Assembly: GCA_948443845.1 (NCBI GenBank)
Contig: CAOJUE010000010.1
Span: 1-64,000, forward strand
Source of the DNA: an uncultured Eubacteriales bacterium
GTDB taxonomy: Bacteria > Bacillota > Clostridia > TANB77 > CAG-508
Direction of reading: 5' to 3'
Length of the DNA stretch: 64,000 bases
Shown: one piece after another, positions 1 through 8,912 of the stretch
Position numbering within the stretch: the first letter of the stretch is position 1
Layout of the letters: each line of letters opens with the position of its first letter
The notes under the pieces: generated by a model
Databases searched by the model: none
The model's input: the letters and a program-made list of their open reading frames with translations, nothing else
Told to the model about the DNA's origin: nothing
Program-made: the position numbers and the translations under genes

Positions 1-25
1 CAAGGCCTTATAGGCCGATATGAAA

Positions 26-48
26 ATCCCCCAGTTATACTGGGGGAT
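26..48 (-). terminator. Intrinsic terminator-like hairpin
   Basis: An 8 bp perfect stem (ATCCCCCA with TGGGGGAT) encloses a 7-base loop. On the minus strand it is followed by TTTTC, so it probably ends the CAP-protein transcript that reads leftwards from 872. The T-run is short. Confidence 0.6.
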
Positions 49-109
49 AATTATTAGGTATAATGGAAAGTTGTGGAAATTTAATAAAAATGTTATCCAA
101 GGAAAAATT

Positions 110-872
110 CTATTTTGCTACGAAAACTTCTACAAAAACTTTCCCATAATCCACACTATTTACAACTCCAATTCCCGTATAATTGAAATCTTGACTTAAA
201 ATATTATTTTTATGAGAAGTAGAATTCATCAAACTTTCAACAGCACTGTCTGCATTCAGATTTCGTGCAATGTTTTCGCTTGCTTTGCTGTAGGAAATAT
301 GGTTGTTGACAAGCATTTCAAATAGAGTTCCATATTTAGGTGATGTATGCGAGAAATATTTATTTTCTACAATGTCGTTGGCTTTCAAGCGGGCCAGATT
401 TAGTAAAGTTTCATCCAATTCAAATTCTGGCAAATTATTGGCGATACGTTTATTGTTAATTAAATTAAAGAAGATTTGTTCATCTTGTGAAAGAACAGTA
501 TTCGAAGGATTTGCTATAGTTTCTACAGTAGCAGAAGTTTGAATCGTAGGTTCTGTTTCGTAAGAACTTTCAATGTAATCTGCAAAAACCGCGCCCACTA
601 AATTATTTTCCGTTTTTACGATATACCAATTATCTACTTTTCCATAGATATGTACGATATCATTTTTGCTTAGCAAACCGATATGGTTATTGTCTGTACT
701 AAGTCCAGAACGGATTTTCAAAGATTCTGCAGTTACTTTTCCGGACGGAAAATGGATATTCATTTTTTGGCTCAAAAGTTTGCTGATTTTCTTCTTTCCC
801 AAATGAAGTTGAAAAAATTGATGCGCAGATAAACCCTAATACAATTATTCCGATAATCCAAAATTTTTTCAT
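110..872 (-). CDS. Secreted SH3b-CAP domain (YkwD-like) protein, read through a +1 shift
   Basis: The start is ATG at 872, behind AAGGAGG. The first frame encodes a signal peptide (MKKFWIIGIIVLGF...) and the start of an SH3b domain. It then meets an in-frame CGG at 743-741; skipping the C gives GKVTAES and the rest of the SH3b domain (LKIRSGLS), a linker, and a CAP/SCP domain of about 125 residues with the family hallmarks FSHTSP, ENIA and SxxHKNNIL near the C-terminus. The combined product is 253 residues, normal for clostridial YkwD-type proteins, which are exported and act at the cell wall or spore. The downstream frame alone would lack a signal peptide. The function of CAP domains in Firmicutes is not settled. 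It is transcribed alone, away from the gene at 1042. Confidence 0.85.
741..743 (-). other. +1 frameshift site, GTC CGG A
   Basis: On the coding strand the frame from the signal peptide reads PFSV then CGG. Omitting the C gives GGA (Gly) and the conserved SH3b stretch GKVTAESLKIRSG. Without the shift the first frame ends at 699. Confidence 0.8.
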
Positions 873-955
873 AAGAAACCTCCTTTTATAAGGAAAGTTT
901 ACCCAAGAAAAAAATAAAGTATACAAATTGAACAAAAAATTTTAAATCAAACAAG

Positions 956-984
956 TTGATAAATTATGTAAAATATGATACAAT
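956..984 (+). promoter_or_regulatory. Vegetative promoter for the gene at 1042
   Basis: TTGATA (956-961), a 17-base spacer and TACAAT (979-984) match the housekeeping pattern. A small dyad (GTTCG...CGAAC) lies just downstream, in the leader. Confidence 0.65.
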
Positions 985-1041
985 AATTAAGTATGGTTCG
1001 TATATTCGAACAAAAAATTTTATCTCAAGGAGGAATGCAAC

Positions 1042-1716
1042 ATGGAAGATTTAGAAAAAAAGGAGCCGAAAAGCGAAAAACGGGATACTGCTAGTGCAGT
1101 TTGGGAATGTGTAACGCTTGTGTGGTTAATGGTTTTGTCTTTGTTTGGAATGAAAATGTACTCTAATCTGACTGAAATTCAACAAAGGTTAAATGCTTTA
1201 AACATAACGCAAGTGCAGATAACAAAAGAACCTCAAAACGTTATTCACTTGCACGATACTGGCAAAAGGATAGAGGGTTATCCAGAAGTATCTTGTGGGC
1301 GGTTTTCTTTTACTGCGTATGCTAATATCGAGGAAGCACGAAAAAACTCAGTACTACTAGAATCTGTGTATGCTCAGGCTTACTTTAGCTTTTCTTCTCA
1401 AATTGAGAATGAATCTTATTCACAGGCTAGTGCCATTTTGCCAACTGGCGAAAAGTATGAAATTTCCGTAGAAGATGGGAAGGCACAAGTAGTTATTCCA
1501 CTACTTGTGCCAGGCATCTATGTATTAGAGGTTTTGATTGAAGGTCAAGAAGAACCTCAGTATATGGCTTTTCAATGGAAAGGAAAATCCAAAACGGAAA
1601 TAATTATGTTAAAAGGAAACCTCATGTGTGTGCCACATGGGGTTTCCTTTTTAAAAACTATTTCGAAAATCTTTCAAAATTCTCCCAAAGTAATACTGCC
1701 AGCTGTTTTGCTCTAA
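1042..1716 (+). CDS. Membrane-anchored protein of unknown function; frame runs past its terminator
   Basis: The start follows AAGGAGG. The protein has a charged N-terminus, one membrane segment at about residues 22-42 (VTLVWLMVLSLFGM), a short coiled stretch and a beta-rich external domain (roughly 80-185). I do not recognise the family. The reading frame has no stop before the strong hairpin at 1612-1652 and continues 66 bases into the 3' end of the convergent carboxypeptidase gene. It holds two in-frame CGG codons (residue 14 and in CGRF near residue 92). A +1 shift at the first would hit a stop within about a dozen codons, so CGG seems to be read in frame here, unlike the ten shift sites. 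Confidence 0.65.
   Translation: MEDLEKKEPKSEKRDTASAVWECVTLVWLMVLSLFGMKMYSNLTEIQQRLNALNITQVQITKEPQNVIHLHDTGKRIEGYPEVSCGRFSFTAYANIEEARKNSVLLESVYAQAYFSFSSQIENESYSQASAILPTGEKYEISVEDGKAQVVIPLLVPGIYVLEVLIEGQEEPQYMAFQWKGKSKTEIIMLKGNLMCVPHGVSFLKTISKIFQNSPKVILPAVLL
1612..1652. terminator. Strong bidirectional terminator
   Basis: The long stem AAAGGAAACC-TCATGTG / CACATGG-GGTTTCCTTT has a 5-base loop and T-runs on both strands. It begins right at the stop codon of the minus-strand carboxypeptidase and lies inside the plus-strand frame 1042-1716. Confidence 0.85.
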
Positions 1717-2877
1717 TTGATTTGTCAAAATAATATCCATAGAACATAACATTTTTTCTTCGCAAAATACACTCATGGAACCAATTTTATCATTCGCTGA
1801 AATCTCGGAAGTTAATGAATTAAGTGCGTAAAATTTTGTTTCTAAGGTTGTTGCAGAATTGCCTTTAAGTGGAAATGTGGTATTTTCAAGCGAAGATAAT
1901 GCGATGTTGGGTTTTGTGGTTGTTTTATACAAAAATGCATGATTTTCATAATATTCTTTATATTCTGCAAAACCTTCTGCAATATAATCAGCAATATCAA
2001 CATATTTAAACGTGCTATAAACATAATTGATAACATTCATACTGTCGCGTGTTCTTTGATTTTTCGTATCTGCGCCTAAAACGACTACGATAATATCCAT
2101 TCCGTTTCGCTTGCAACTGGAAACCAAACAGCGTCCTGCATTAAACGTAAAACCAGTTTTTACGCCGTAAACGCCTTCAAAATTGCCTAAAAGTTCATTT
2201 GTATTGGAAATCGTGCGCGGATAGCCATTAACGGAAATGGTTGCAGTTTTTGTGGCGACGATATTTTTAAATTTCTCGTTTTTCAAAGCATAATCCGTAA
2301 GCAATGCCAATTCGTAGGCGGTTGTATAGTGATTTTCATCATCTAAACCATGTGGGGTTACGAAATGTGTATGCACAAGATTTAATTCTTGTGCTTTTTG
2401 ATTCATAAGATCTGCAAACGCTTCCACAGAGCCAGAAATATGCTCTGCGATGGCAACGGCACAATCGTTCCCCGAACGCATCATAAGCCCATAAAGCACG
2501 TCATTCATTGACATTTTTGTACCAGTGGAAACTTCCAAACAAGAGCCACGCACATTGGCTGCTTCTTTCGAAAATTCAACGGTTTCGGATAAATCGCAGT
2601 TTTCTAAAACAATAGTTGCTGTCATAATTTTTGTGGTGGACGCCATGGGAACTTCTTTGTAAGCGTTTTTTTCATATAAAACAGACAAACTTTTGCGGTC
2701 AAGTGCGACGATATATTTAGAATTTGTGGTTGGCTCTTTTGTAGGATTTTCCGAGTCCGCCGAAGCTGGCACAAAAACGTCCCATTCTTCTTCTGGTAAA
2801 GAATCGTCTGCGAAACAGAAAAGTGGGAAGATTAAAGTAAAAATTAAAAACGAAATTAATATTTTTTGGATATACAT
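1651..2877 (-). CDS. Serine-type D-Ala-D-Ala carboxypeptidase (DacF/PBP5-like)
   Basis: A low-molecular-weight penicillin-binding protein that trims the terminal D-Ala of peptidoglycan stem peptides. ATG at 2877 has AGGTG at good spacing; a GTG nine bases upstream is less likely. Counting from that ATG, there is a signal peptide of about 23 residues, then the active-site tetrad STTK (Ser80, Lys83), the SGN motif (135-137) and KTG (240-242), followed by a C-terminal beta domain, 408 residues in all. All catalytic motifs are intact. The stop abuts a strong terminator. In spore formers this family includes DacB and DacF, which shape the spore cortex; which paralogue this is cannot be decided. 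Confidence 0.93.
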   Translation of the reverse strand: MYIQKILISFLIFTLIFPLFCFADDSLPEEEWDVFVPASADSENPTKEPTTNSKYIVALDRKSLSVLYEKNAYKEVPMASTTKIMTATIVLENCDLSETVEFSKEAANVRGSCLEVSTGTKMSMNDVLYGLMMRSGNDCAVAIAEHISGSVEAFADLMNQKAQELNLVHTHFVTPHGLDDENHYTTAYELALLTDYALKNEKFKNIVATKTATISVNGYPRTISNTNELLGNFEGVYGVKTGFTFNAGRCLVSSCKRNGMDIIVVVLGADTKNQRTRDSMNVINYVYSTFKYVDIADYIAEGFAEYKEYYENHAFLYKTTTKPNIALSSLENTTFPLKGNSATTLETKFYALNSLTSEISANDKIGSMSVFCEEKMLCSMDIILTNQLEQNSWQYYFGRILKDFRNSF

Positions 2878-2922
2878 AGTTTTCACCTAATTAAATATAT
2901 ACGAAAGAATAGACAATATGAC

Positions 2923-2951
2923 TTGAAATAGCAGAAAAAATATGTTATAAT
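2923..2951 (+). promoter_or_regulatory. Promoter for the gene at 3047
   Basis: TTGAAA (2923-2928), 17 bases, TATAAT (2946-2951). Transcription from here gives a leader of about 90 bases. Confidence 0.75.
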
Positions 2952-2993
2952 GTACCTATGTTTGGGATAGTCCCTTCAAAATCTGGAAGAGAA

Positions 2994-3040
2994 CGCTCCT
3001 TCTAGGTTTGTAACTAATATAATAAATTTAGAAGGAGGCG
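2994..3040 (+). promoter_or_regulatory. Leader RNA that can hide the ribosome binding site
   Basis: CGCTCCTTCTA (2994-3004) is complementary, with one bulged G, to TAGAAGGAGGCG (3029-3040), which contains the Shine-Dalgarno site of the gene at 3047. A second small hairpin GGGA-TAG-TCCC lies at 2964-2974. The leader could act as a thermosensor or a ligand- or protein-controlled switch; no known riboswitch class is recognised. Confidence 0.5.
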
Positions 3041-3046
3041 TGTAGT

Positions 3047-3280
3047 ATGTGGGAAAAAATGGAACTCAAAATAAGGGAATTTTTGCGGGAAAGAACGAAA
3101 GCACAATTAGTTGTTTTTGTTTTTATTGGAATACTTTTACATGATGTTCTATTTTTTATGATGGCTATTCACGAGCAGTCAATTATTTACAGGGGAATTG
3201 AGATTGTTTTGGGAGCAATTAGCCTTGCATTTGCGATAATGTGTGTTCAAGAAAAAGGTTCTCGCGATAGGAAAAATTAA
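3047..3280 (+). CDS. Small two-helix membrane protein, unknown
   Basis: A 77-residue protein with a basic, charged N-terminus, two hydrophobic helices (about 20-42 and 50-68) and a charged C-terminal tail. It starts ATG behind AAGGAGG. I do not recognise the family. It contains one in-frame CGG (residue 14, FLRER); reading CGG as Gly with a +1 shift would give a short non-membrane tail, so in-frame reading is preferred here. It has its own promoter, a structured leader and a terminator. Confidence 0.6.
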   Translation: MWEKMELKIREFLRERTKAQLVVFVFIGILLHDVLFFMMAIHEQSIIYRGIEIVLGAISLAFAIMCVQEKGSRDRKN

Positions 3281-3291
3281 ATAACACATAC

Positions 3292-3332
3292 AAAAAAATG
3301 AGCGATTTTTAGTTTAAATCGCTCATTTTTTT
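3292..3332. terminator. Bidirectional terminator between 3047 gene and splB
   Basis: The stem AAAAAATGAGCGATTT / AAATCGCTCATTTTTT is perfectly paired and flanked by A and T runs, so it can serve both converging genes. Confidence 0.9.
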
Positions 3333-3336
3333 AAGT

Positions 3337-4335
3337 CTAGCTCACATACCAAATTCGATTTCCCCCAAAATATTTTTTCAGCAAATCCAGCAAAAAAGTT
3401 TCGGCTTCGTCGCGTACTTCTTTTTTGTAGCAATATTTCCCACGCCCGCGACCAGTCATCATTTCTGGATTGTATAAAGAAATGGCATTCGGAAAAGCCT
3501 CGGTGTTAATCATTTTGTGAATGTAACTATACGTCATAAAAATCAGTTCAAAAAACACGCTAGATTTTGCTTTTGGACTCAAATTTTGTGCTAAATTTAT
3601 CAACAATTCCTCATACAATTTCTTCCAATTTTCCACCAAAATAATCGGCGCAATCAAAATGCCCACCTCATATCCAGCCTCGCACAATTTATTAATTGCC
3701 TCAATTCTATTGTTAAGGCGCGATGTCCCAAATTCCACTTTATCAATTATTTCCTCTGGATTCACGCTCATTCGAATAATGATTTTTTCCTTTCTAGACA
3801 AATTCAAAATCGGATCAACCATATCAAATTTGGTGGGAAACGTGAGTTTTCCTTTTTTGGATTTGGCAAAATTTTCAATTGTCCAAACGAGGTTATTCGT
3901 AATCGAATTTTCTAAAATCAAATCACTATTGCTACCAATTTCAAAAGTCAATTCTTTTTCACTTTTTTCAGCAGTTTTGATAATTTTATCCAGCATTTGT
4001 TCACGATTGACAAATAATCTCAAATACGCGCATTTATTATAATTGCACACCAAATAACAATACAAACACATTGCCGTACAACCAGAAGAAGTATAAGGCA
4101 CGAGAAAATCGGATACTTTAGAATTAGGAACGTACTTGTGCGTTTTTCGCGTTCCAATAATCAAATGCTTTTTCATTTTTGCAAATTCAGAATTGTTTTG
4201 ACTTCGCATTTCGGGAATATTGTTGTGATTTTCAATCATAAATTTTGGAATATTGCTGTATTTTTCAAGCAATTCCTTGCCCAGTGGGTAATTTTCAATT
4301 GTGGGTTCATAATAAATAGCGTCTGGTTTAAACAT
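3337..4335 (-). CDS. splB: Spore photoproduct lyase
   Basis: A radical-SAM enzyme that directly reverses the thymine dimer known as spore photoproduct during germination. The cluster motif is SGCTAMCLYC (Cys86, Cys90, Cys93; CX3CX2C, the spacing of the radical-SAM superfamily). The N-terminal region (YEPTIENYPLG, hNNIPEM), the SPL-specific YCYL after the third cysteine and the VNREQMLDKI stretch follow the family. Length 332 residues is close to the usual 340. ATG at 4335 follows AAGGAG. It stands alone. Its presence is good evidence for an endospore-forming organism. Confidence 0.93.
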   Translation of the reverse strand: MFKPDAIYYEPTIENYPLGKELLEKYSNIPKFMIENHNNIPEMRSQNNSEFAKMKKHLIIGTRKTHKYVPNSKVSDFLVPYTSSGCTAMCLYCYLVCNYNKCAYLRLFVNREQMLDKIIKTAEKSEKELTFEIGSNSDLILENSITNNLVWTIENFAKSKKGKLTFPTKFDMVDPILNLSRKEKIIIRMSVNPEEIIDKVEFGTSRLNNRIEAINKLCEAGYEVGILIAPIILVENWKKLYEELLINLAQNLSPKAKSSVFFELIFMTYSYIHKMINTEAFPNAISLYNPEMMTGRGRGKYCYKKEVRDEAETFLLDLLKKYFGGNRIWYVS

Positions 4336-4410
4336 TTTAATATCTCCTTTTTGGTTATTAGAAATAGTGTTTCCAGAAAAGACAAATTCATTAAGAAAAA
4401 ATTTTTAGGA

Positions 4411-4439
4411 TTGAAAAACTTCATAAATTATGATACAAC
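4411..4439 (+). promoter_or_regulatory. Promoter of the ABC exporter operon
   Basis: TTGAAA (4411-4416), 17 bases, TACAAC (4434-4439) with a TGA extension just upstream of the -10. Confidence 0.6.
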
Positions 4440-4470
4440 TAATTAAAAAAGAAAGTAGGCTTTTTTTGCC

Positions 4471-6189
4471 ATGAAAAATATTTTGAAAATATTGAAATCT
4501 TATAAAATACAAACGATTTTAGCGCCAAGTTTTAAACTTTTGGAAGCCATTTTTGATTTGCTGATTCCAATGATTGTTGCTTCTATTATTGATAAAGGAA
4601 TTTCAAATGCAGATAGTGCTTATGTGCTAAAAATGTGTGGAATTTTGATTTTATTTGCGATTTTTGGGGTCATTGTTTCAATGATTGCTCAATATTTTGC
4701 AGCTAAAGCGTCGATTGGATTGGGAAGCAGTTTGCGTCAGAAACTATTTGAAAAAGTACAAGATTTATCTTTTAAAAATTTAGATGAAATTCAAGAATCA
4801 AGTATCATTAATCGAATTAGTAATGATACTTGGCAAGTTCAAACTGGTGTGAATTTATTTTTGAGATTGCTACTTCGTTCGCCATTTATTGTGTTTGGCT
4901 CGCTTATTATGGCATTTTTGATTAGTGTAGAAGCGGGAAGCATTTTTGCTATGATTATTCCAATAATTATTGTCGGTATATTTTTGATAACGAAAATTTG
5001 TGTTCCAAGGTATGAAAAAATTCAAAGTAAAAAAGATGCGATTTTAAACGTTACGAAAGATACATTAGAAGGTACTAGAGTGATTAGAGCTTTTGGAATG
5101 GAAGATAAGATGGTTGAAGAATTTGAGAAGGAAAATTTGGCATATACAAATTTAGAGCAAAAAACTTCGAAAATTGCTTCTTTAAGTAATCCTTTGAATT
5201 ATGTGATTGTGAATTTAGGCATTATTGCGATTTTGATTGTTGGTGGAAGACAAGTGAATTTTGGTGTGTTATCACAAGGACAAGTGGTTGCACTTTATCA
5301 GTATATGGCGCAAATCTTAGTTGAATTGGTTAAATTGACAAATCTTTTATTATTGCTTCCTAAAACAGTTGCATCAGCTAAGCGAATTGAGGATTTGCTA
5401 GAGGTGGAAAATTCGATGAAAAATGGAAAGGAATTATTAGAAGATGAAAAGATAGTTTTGGAATTTGAAAATGTTGGTTTGAATTATACAGCAGAAGGTC
5501 AGGGGACGCTTAAAAATATTAATTTTAAGGCGGAAACTGGAGAATGGATTGGAATTATTGGTGGAACAGGAAGTGGTAAATCATCAATTGTGAACTTAAT
5601 TCCGAGATTTTATGAGGTGAGTTCGGGAGAAATTAGGATTAATGGTAAAAATATAAAAGAGTATGATTGGAGGAATTTGCGAAAAAATATCGGAATTGTG
5701 ATGCAAAATAAGGTATTGTTTAAAGGAAGTATTCGAGAAAATTTAGAGTGTGGAAATGGGAATTTGAACGAGCAGGAAATCGGAAATGCGTTGGAAATTG
5801 CGCAAGCAAAAGAGTTTGTGGAAAAGAAAGAAAACGGAATTAATGAAAGGATTGAAGAAAATGGGAAAAATCTCTCAGGTGGTCAAAAACAGCGATTGAC
5901 CATTGCAAGAGCAATTGCGAAAAATCCTAAAATATTAATTTTGGATGATAGTATGTCTGCCTTGGATTTGGCGACTGATAAAAAAGTAAGAGAGAGGTTG
6001 AAGGAATTCAAAAAAGATAAATTATTGATTATGGTTTGTCAAAGAGTTTCTAGCATTCAAAATTTGGATAAAATTTTAGTGGTGGATAATGGGGAAATTG
6101 TTGGACAAGGAAATCATCAGGAGTTGCTTGAAAGTTGTGAGATATATCAGGAAATTTATAATTCGCAGACCAAAAAGGAGGGAAAATAG
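4471..6189 (+). CDS. ABC exporter half-transporter A (non-canonical Walker B)
   Basis: A 572-residue type IV ABC exporter subunit: six transmembrane helices to about residue 300, then a nucleotide-binding domain with Walker A GGTGSGKS (364-371), signature LSGGQ (about 468) and Walker B ending ILDD. The usual catalytic Glu is Asp493, as in the degenerate half of heterodimeric exporters such as BmrCD, LmrCD or TM287/288. The stop is one base short of the next gene's start, so the two form a heterodimer. The substrate (drug, lipid or peptide) cannot be told from sequence. Confidence 0.9.
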   Translation: MKNILKILKSYKIQTILAPSFKLLEAIFDLLIPMIVASIIDKGISNADSAYVLKMCGILILFAIFGVIVSMIAQYFAAKASIGLGSSLRQKLFEKVQDLSFKNLDEIQESSIINRISNDTWQVQTGVNLFLRLLLRSPFIVFGSLIMAFLISVEAGSIFAMIIPIIIVGIFLITKICVPRYEKIQSKKDAILNVTKDTLEGTRVIRAFGMEDKMVEEFEKENLAYTNLEQKTSKIASLSNPLNYVIVNLGIIAILIVGGRQVNFGVLSQGQVVALYQYMAQILVELVKLTNLLLLLPKTVASAKRIEDLLEVENSMKNGKELLEDEKIVLEFENVGLNYTAEGQGTLKNINFKAETGEWIGIIGGTGSGKSSIVNLIPRFYEVSSGEIRINGKNIKEYDWRNLRKNIGIVMQNKVLFKGSIRENLECGNGNLNEQEIGNALEIAQAKEFVEKKENGINERIEENGKNLSGGQKQRLTIARAIAKNPKILILDDSMSALDLATDKKVRERLKEFKKDKLLIMVCQRVSSIQNLDKILVVDNGEIVGQGNHQELLESCEIYQEIYNSQTKKEGK

Positions 6190-6190
6190 G

Positions 6191-7900
6191 ATGAAAAGTG
6201 CAATTCGATATATAAAAAAGTACAAAATGCAAATCGTATTTTCTCTTGTTTTAACGACAACTATCGTTTTAACGGAATTGTATATACCAATCCTTGTAGC
6301 AAGTGGAATTGATTTGATTGTGGGGGAGAATCAAGTTGATTTTGAGGAAATTTATAAGGCTGTGGGGAATATTTTAATATTTACAATCCTAATGTTTGCG
6401 GTGAAATGGATTGTAAATGTGATAAACAACAAAATAATTGTTTCGATTTCTCAAAATTTGAGAAATGATGTGTTAAGAAAATTACAAAAAGTGTCATTAA
6501 AATATATTGATTCTCATTCGCATGGAGAAATTGTAAGCCGAGTGATTTCAGATGTTGACCAAGTTTCGGATGGTTTGCTTTTGGGATTTACGCAAATTTT
6601 TAGTGGAATTTTGACGATTATTTTTACCATCTTTTTTATGTTTTCGTTGAATGGAAAAATGGCTTGGGTGGTTGTGATTTTGTCGCCATTGTCGTTGTTT
6701 TTGGCAAAATATATTTCGAAGAAAACTTATAGTTTGTTTAAAAAACAGTCTGAAATTAGAGGAGAAGAAACGGGTTTTTTGAATGAAATGATTACCAATC
6801 AAAAAACGATTCTTGCTTTAGGAGAAGAAGAAAAAAATATGAAAAAGTTTCAAAATATCAATCAAAATTTGGAAAAAGTGTCAGTGAAGGCATTGTTTTT
6901 CTCGTCGATTACAAATCCATGTACGCGATTTGTGAATAATTTGGTGTATGCTGTTGTAACACTTTTTGGAGCATTTATTGCAATTGCAGGGAACTTAAGT
7001 GTTGGTGGTCTTTCGTGCTTTTTGAATTATGCGAATCAATATACGAAACCGTTTAATGAGATTTCGAGTGTGATGACAGAATTGCAAAATGCGATGGCAT
7101 GTTTGACGAGGATTTTGAAGATAATCGATGAGGAGGAAGAAATCCAAGGAGAGAAAAATTTAAGAAATGTAGAAGGAAAAGTTGTTTTCCAGAAAATTGA
7201 TTTTGGATATTCAGCAAAAGAGAGATTTATCAAAAATTTGAATTTTTCGATTGAACCTGGACAAAAAGTAGCGATTGTTGGTCCAACTGGCTGTGGAAAG
7301 ACGACTTTGATGAATTTGCTGATGCGTTTTTATGATGTAACTTCGGGAGAAATTTTGATTGACGGACAAAATATTCAGGAAGTAAATCGAAAACTCTTAA
7401 GAAAATCGTTTGGAATGGTGTTGCAAGAAGCCTGGATGAAAAACGGGACGGTTTTGGAAAATATCAAACTGGGAAAACCAAACGCGACGCAAGAAGAAAT
7501 TGAAGAAGTTGCCAAAGAGTCGAGAAGTTATGAGATGATTCAGAGATTGCCAAATGGGTTTGATACGGTTTTGGAGAACAATGGAAGTATTTTGTCAGAA
7601 GGGGAAAAGCAGTTGATTAGTATTACGAGAATTTTGCTTTTAAGTCCGCCGATGCTGATTTTGGATGAAGCGACTTCGAACATTGACACAAGAACAGAAT
7701 TGCAAATTCAAGAGGCATTTGACAAACTGATGAAAGGCAGAACGTCGTTTATTGTGGCACATCGATTGTCAACTATTGTGTCAGCTGATGTGATTTTGGT
7801 GATGAAAGATGGGGAAGTAATTGAGCAGGGAAGGCATGAGGAGCTGCTTAAGAGAAATGGATTTTATGCGGAGTTGTATGAGAGTCAGTTTGGGAAATAA
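6191..7900 (+). CDS. ABC exporter half-transporter B (catalytic Glu present)
   Basis: A 569-residue partner of the preceding gene. I place the start at ATG 6191, behind AGGAGGG; the open frame extends 102 bases upstream into gene A but has no better start. It has six helices, Walker A GPTGCGKT (364-371), Walker B LILDEATSNID with the catalytic Glu, and a degenerate signature LSEGEKQ. One canonical and one degenerate ATP site per dimer is the classic arrangement for asymmetric exporters: this subunit supplies the Glu for the site completed by subunit A's LSGGQ. Confidence 0.9.
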   Translation: MKSAIRYIKKYKMQIVFSLVLTTTIVLTELYIPILVASGIDLIVGENQVDFEEIYKAVGNILIFTILMFAVKWIVNVINNKIIVSISQNLRNDVLRKLQKVSLKYIDSHSHGEIVSRVISDVDQVSDGLLLGFTQIFSGILTIIFTIFFMFSLNGKMAWVVVILSPLSLFLAKYISKKTYSLFKKQSEIRGEETGFLNEMITNQKTILALGEEEKNMKKFQNINQNLEKVSVKALFFSSITNPCTRFVNNLVYAVVTLFGAFIAIAGNLSVGGLSCFLNYANQYTKPFNEISSVMTELQNAMACLTRILKIIDEEEEIQGEKNLRNVEGKVVFQKIDFGYSAKERFIKNLNFSIEPGQKVAIVGPTGCGKTTLMNLLMRFYDVTSGEILIDGQNIQEVNRKLLRKSFGMVLQEAWMKNGTVLENIKLGKPNATQEEIEEVAKESRSYEMIQRLPNGFDTVLENNGSILSEGEKQLISITRILLLSPPMLILDEATSNIDTRTELQIQEAFDKLMKGRTSFIVAHRLSTIVSADVILVMKDGEVIEQGRHEELLKRNGFYAELYESQFGK

Positions 7901-7978
7901 GAGGGTTTTCATTTGTGAGGATCTGTGATATAGTGGATTTGGAAGGAGAAGTATATCAGACAATAAAAGGAGAGTAAA

Positions 7979-8398
7979 ATGAAAGATTTATTGAAAACAA
8001 ATTGTTATGATGTTCCAGAAACATTAGTCATTATCGGAAGTTGTTTGCCACAAATGTCGATGAAGGCGTATGAGAAATTGTGTGAAAGAAGTGAGACGAT
8101 TTATGAAGTGTGTCTAGAAAAAGAGCATCTGAATATGGTGATTACGAAAATAATGGGAATGCTTTCAAGGGTGAAAGTAAAAAAGTTGATTTTTGCTACA
8201 GTCGATAAATCGCCACATTGCGTGCAGTTGCATTATGTTGTGAAAGAATTGGAAAAAGCGATGGATTTGAGCAAAATTGAAATTGAAAATTATGTGGTGG
8301 TAGAGAATGAGTTGGTGGAAATTCCGAATGAAGTGATTTCGCTGTCGAAAAATTTGGGGAAGTTGAAGGAGAAATTTGATGAGAAAAATAACAATTGA
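7979..8398 (+). CDS. Conserved hypothetical protein, unknown
   Basis: 139 residues, behind AAAGGAGAG. It is soluble, with no signal peptide or membrane segment. It has alternating hydrophobic strands (LVIIGSCLP, KKLIFATVD) and helices, suggesting a small alpha/beta fold, and a basic, acidic-tailed C-terminus. I do not recognise the family. Its 3' end overlaps the next gene by 20 bases, so the two are co-translated. Confidence 0.6.
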   Translation: MKDLLKTNCYDVPETLVIIGSCLPQMSMKAYEKLCERSETIYEVCLEKEHLNMVITKIMGMLSRVKVKKLIFATVDKSPHCVQLHYVVKELEKAMDLSKIEIENYVVVENELVEIPNEVISLSKNLGKLKEKFDEKNNN

Positions 8399-8903
8399 AA
8401 TGGCATGTTCCATCAATGGCTTGATTGCCACTGAGAACGGAAATGAAGATTTCTTGTCTAATCGCGGTTGGAAAATCATGCTGGAATTTCTGAAAGAACA
8501 AGATGTCCTAATTTGGGGCAGAAAAACTTGGGAAAATATTGTTTCTTGGGGCGAAGAATATTTGAAAGATTTGCAAAAAATCAACATTATTATTTTGAGC
8601 CATAATCATGGTATACAAAGCAATTTTGCGAATGTTCAAGTTTGCAATTCTGTCGAAAGTTGTTTAGAATTATGCCAAAAATTGAATTATGAGAAACTAT
8701 TTATTTCTGGTGGAGCGAGCGTTAATAATGCTTTTATGGAAAAAGGAATCGTAGATGAAGTCATTTTGAATTATAATCCGTTTGTGCTAAATAAAGGCAT
8801 TCCTTTGTTTCAAGGGAATTATTTTGAAAATCGATTGCAACTAGAAAAAGTTGTAAAAGAGCAAGATGGAATTGTGCAAGTGCATTATCGTGTGGAAAAA
8901 TAG
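8379..8903 (+). CDS. Dihydrofolate reductase-like / RibD C-terminal domain protein
   Basis: About 174 residues of the DHFR-fold family that includes the reductase domain of RibD. It opens with KITIEMACSINGLIA, the substrate/NADPH-side strand of these proteins, followed by VLIWGRKTWENI (Rossmann-like cofactor loop), KLFISGGASVNNAF (the GG dinucleotide-binding motif) and a terminal VQVHYRV strand. ATG at 8379 is favoured by GGAG six bases upstream; a TTG codon three bases earlier is possible. Many members reduce unknown pterin or flavin precursors. It lies in a same-strand run of small metabolic genes. Confidence 0.8.
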   Translation: MRKITIEMACSINGLIATENGNEDFLSNRGWKIMLEFLKEQDVLIWGRKTWENIVSWGEEYLKDLQKINIIILSHNHGIQSNFANVQVCNSVESCLELCQKLNYEKLFISGGASVNNAFMEKGIVDEVILNYNPFVLNKGIPLFQGNYFENRLQLEKVVKEQDGIVQVHYRVEK

Positions 8904-8912
8904 GAGGCTATT

